Positions 61,801-64,000 of a stretch of DNA of 64,000 nucleotides are shown in pieces. A model generated the notes under the pieces. The model searched no databases. It worked only from the letters and a program-made list of their open reading frames with translations, and was not told the DNA's origin. How positions within the stretch are numbered: position 1 is the first letter of the stretch; each line of letters begins with the position of its first letter. The position numbers and the translations under genes are program-made. Source of the DNA: Lactarius indigo (lineage: Eukaryota > Basidiomycota > Agaricomycetes > Russulales > Russulaceae); the NCBI GenBank assembly GCA_025766275.1, contig JAFKAC010000009.1, positions 1,674,001 to 1,738,000 on the forward strand, written 5' to 3'.

Positions 61801-63474
61801 GTGGGTGGTGGGCCCTTCCTTCTGACTGCTTTCAGGATAATTACGTTCTCCCGCGTTTCGGGCAAGTCATGCAAGCCGCAGGAAAAGTCAAGCGGAAGTT
61901 CGCGACGAAGGCGCTCCCAGATGGTCAGTTGCTACATTATCCTCCGCCGTATCCGTAACGCTGGACCACCGTCTTCATCGTTCAGACGAGCACCCCCACT
62001 TCTTACGGTATGCGACCGAACTAGCGGCAGCGCTGCGGCACACAATTTTCGTAGACCGCGTCGTGTACCACTTTACTTCGAGGGCAGAAGTACTTGAGCT
62101 TCTCGAGGAACATATTACGGAAAACATCGTGAAGGTACAACGCTTACCATTCGGAGCGTGGAGTGGTGTTGACAGCACCGCCAGATTGGCCAAGATTACT
62201 ATCGCCAAGTAGTAGGGATACCGCAAGGCTCGGTGCTTTCGTCTTTGCTCTGCTCCATCTTTTACGCAGACCTCGAGCGAACGCGTCTGAAGTTCACTCA
62301 AGACCCAATGAGCGTAGGTGCATGTATTCTACCTTCGAACAGTCGAATCATTTGCCGACAGCTTTTGCTCCGGCTCATTGATGATTATTTGTTCATTACC
62401 ACGGACCTCGCCAAAGCTAGAAAGTTTCTCGACACCATGATTAAGGGTTCGAAAGCCCAACTTTTTTCCGTTTCTCTCGGTGCATCTGACTGCGTGTAGG
62501 ACATCCCGAATACGGTTGCTTCATCTCTCCAGAGAAAACTTTGACGAATTTTGAATGCAACCCACATGTTGTGAGAGTTACGGAGCCCGAGCAAAAATGT
62601 GGGCACAGAAGTGCAACTTAGTAATGGTTTCTGACACGATTCACTGGGGATAGCGTTTCCGTGGTGTGCTCTGCTCATTGACATGGAGAACCTGTCTGTT
62701 TCGACCGACTACACGCGCTATCACGATAAGTGTAGGTTGTTCCCATTCGGTGATATACTTGCGCTCAGTCTGACCGGACAGTCATTGTGGATTCTCTTAC
62801 CGTCGACCGCGGCCGTCGTGTTGGCGTTGCCTTTTTACACAAGATGCTGCAGTACGTCTTCCATTTGCCCCGACCCTACTGAATTTTTCCTCTCCTTACG
62901 ACCTCCACTTCAGGTTTGGAAGGGCCAAGAGCCATATCATATTCTGCGATTCGGACCTCAACACCATCCCCGGTGTTTATTCTAACGCATATCAAAATTT
63001 CCTAGTTATTGGGATGCGCATGCACCATTATTTACGTAGTTGGGGCGCTAACATTCGTAAGAACGTCAAGTTCATCCATAGTAAGCTCCCGCAATGTTCC
63101 TGCTGTGTGTGGCGTTGAGTGCTATTGCAGGGACGATACAACAGGTCGTTCGGTACACGTATGCGGTGATGCACAGCAAGGCTTTAAATAAGGTATCTAC
63201 TGCTCAAGGCGGGAAATGTCAAGTTGAAAAGACTTGCATCACATGGTCAGTCGACGTTGGCTCGATCACGATTCTAAGTGATGCACTGAAGCGGCAACCC
63301 AGGCTTGGGTTAACAGCATTCCGTATCGTGTTGGCGCGCAAATCAACGGCGTATAAACCGTTGCTCAAACTACTTGACTTTGAACTGGCGCAGGGACGCC
63401 TCCGCCGGCATAAGAAGCAGTTTCGTGTCCTCGTGAACAGTGGTATGGTAATAATCGACCAACTCTCTTTTTGA
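58890..63474 (+). CDS. TERT: Telomerase reverse transcriptase
   Basis: Many short exons. N-terminal TEN domain from MSHQITLSILDAYFPRVYTLQDYL, then SDPPSYGQFLARTYVAFGA, NVITMGYR and NTIVTALQGSDWERLLGR with MLHLLTEASIFVPLPNECLCQMTGTPLIFL. RNA-binding domain: YIFPREYGLATAFAS, PKRMKSTLELLERIIYRHGNCSYNALRDLTCPSKL (T motif). RT domain: motif 1/2 GVRPIVNLRRK (61287), motif A VKVDVQACFDT (61704), B GIPQGSVLSSLLCS (62215), C LIDDYLFIT (62374), E FPWCALLIDM (62656). The catalytic Asp residues of A and C are present. C-terminal extension: LGLTAFRIVLARKSTAYKPLLKLL, stop at 63474. One apparent +1 frameshift lies near 58980 between exon 1 (LIPKK) and the following TEN sequence. It extends telomeres with its RNA template. 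Confidence 0.9.
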
Positions 63475-64000
63475 TCTGCCCCCCCGACCTTGTCACCCAT
63501 CTGGGCTTGGCGAGAGCGCCGACGACACCCACGCGTTTTAACACAGAGGGCAGTTGCGGCGTTCCGCGGCGTTTAAAGGAGCACAACGCTCGGATCGTGC
63601 GCTCAATTAGGGAAAAGAAAGACTTTATTCGGGACAACAATGTACTGTACAAAGAATCACATCGTCGAGTCGTGTGCGGTACATAAATTCAAGTGGCATC
63701 GTACTTGTAAATACTGGAAGCGGGCATGCGCTTCAGTCTGGGAAAAGAAAGGGACTGAGGTGCGAGCTGAGGTGCATGCATTTTAATCTACGCAATGAAA
63801 GCTTTCGTCAACCGTATAGTTATTGAGCCCCGTGGGCCATTTCGGGCATCCACTGTACCAAAGCAAGGTAATACGATCGTCCACTTTCGAGTCTTCCATA
63901 CCCACACGCAAATCACTGTCTAACCTCTCGACGTCTCGGACTGTGCTTCCGAGTGGTTGAGTGGTTGACGCCTCCACAACAAGACTACTCAACTGAGAAC
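63475..64000. other. Window end, no clear gene
   Basis: A minus-strand frame at 63783-63992 (SLVVEASTTQPLGSTVRDVERLDSDLRVGMEDSKVDD...) could be the 3' end of a gene that starts beyond the window. Nothing identifies it. Confidence 0.3.

Overview
This window is nuclear DNA of a basidiomycete fungus, most likely an Agaricomycete; the species is not determined. The evidence is the gene structure (most genes are cut by many 45-70 nt introns with GT-AG ends, a few GC-AG), the basidiomycete look of the families (cytochrome b5-acyl-CoA dehydrogenase fusion, FOX2, MIM1/TOM13, XLF, TERT, SelO) and a repeat type known from mushroom-forming fungi. Most genes had to be read by joining exons by eye. Where full exon sets are listed, their summed length is a multiple of three.

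Layout. 1-2 kb: no clear gene. 2.0-4.4 kb: F-box/LRR protein. 4.8-7.6 kb: a 20-exon VCX1-type Ca2+/H+ exchanger (copy A), followed at 8.3-9.4 kb by a broken 3' piece of FOX2. 9.4-18.5 kb: repeat and transposon island, with a 5.66 kb TA-flanked Tc1/mariner-like element (12577-18232) that holds a DDE transposase, a tRNA-like sequence in one of its introns, a nested 394 bp MITE and an oppositely oriented multi-exon gene. 18.5-26.1 kb: the second copy of the duplicated block, VCX1 copy B, convergent with an apparently complete FOX2. The blocks 4.7-9.4 kb and 18.5-23.0 kb are therefore a segmental duplication around the transposon island.

26-64 kb is a gene-dense euchromatic stretch: B-type cyclin, FHA protein, XLF/Nej1-like end-joining factor, a small Cys-rich protein, a 4 kb gene-poor gap, MIM1/TOM13-like protein, peroxisomal-type acyl-CoA dehydrogenase, LysM protein, an intronless basic zinc-finger orphan, SelO (head to head with a Ca3427-like PBP2 protein), a long F-box protein, IWS1, a conserved hypothetical, a small complex-I-like membrane protein, a TPR protein with an apparent frameshift, a 5S rRNA gene and the telomerase catalytic subunit TERT.

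Shared themes. FOX2 and the acyl-CoA dehydrogenase both end in -AKL, a peroxisomal targeting signal, and are two enzymes of one beta-oxidation spiral. XLF and TERT are both DNA-end maintenance genes. The most unusual observation is the crossed state of the duplication: the exchanger beside the truncated FOX2 keeps both ion-binding GNA motifs, while the exchanger beside the complete FOX2 keeps an open, spliceable frame but has lost both.
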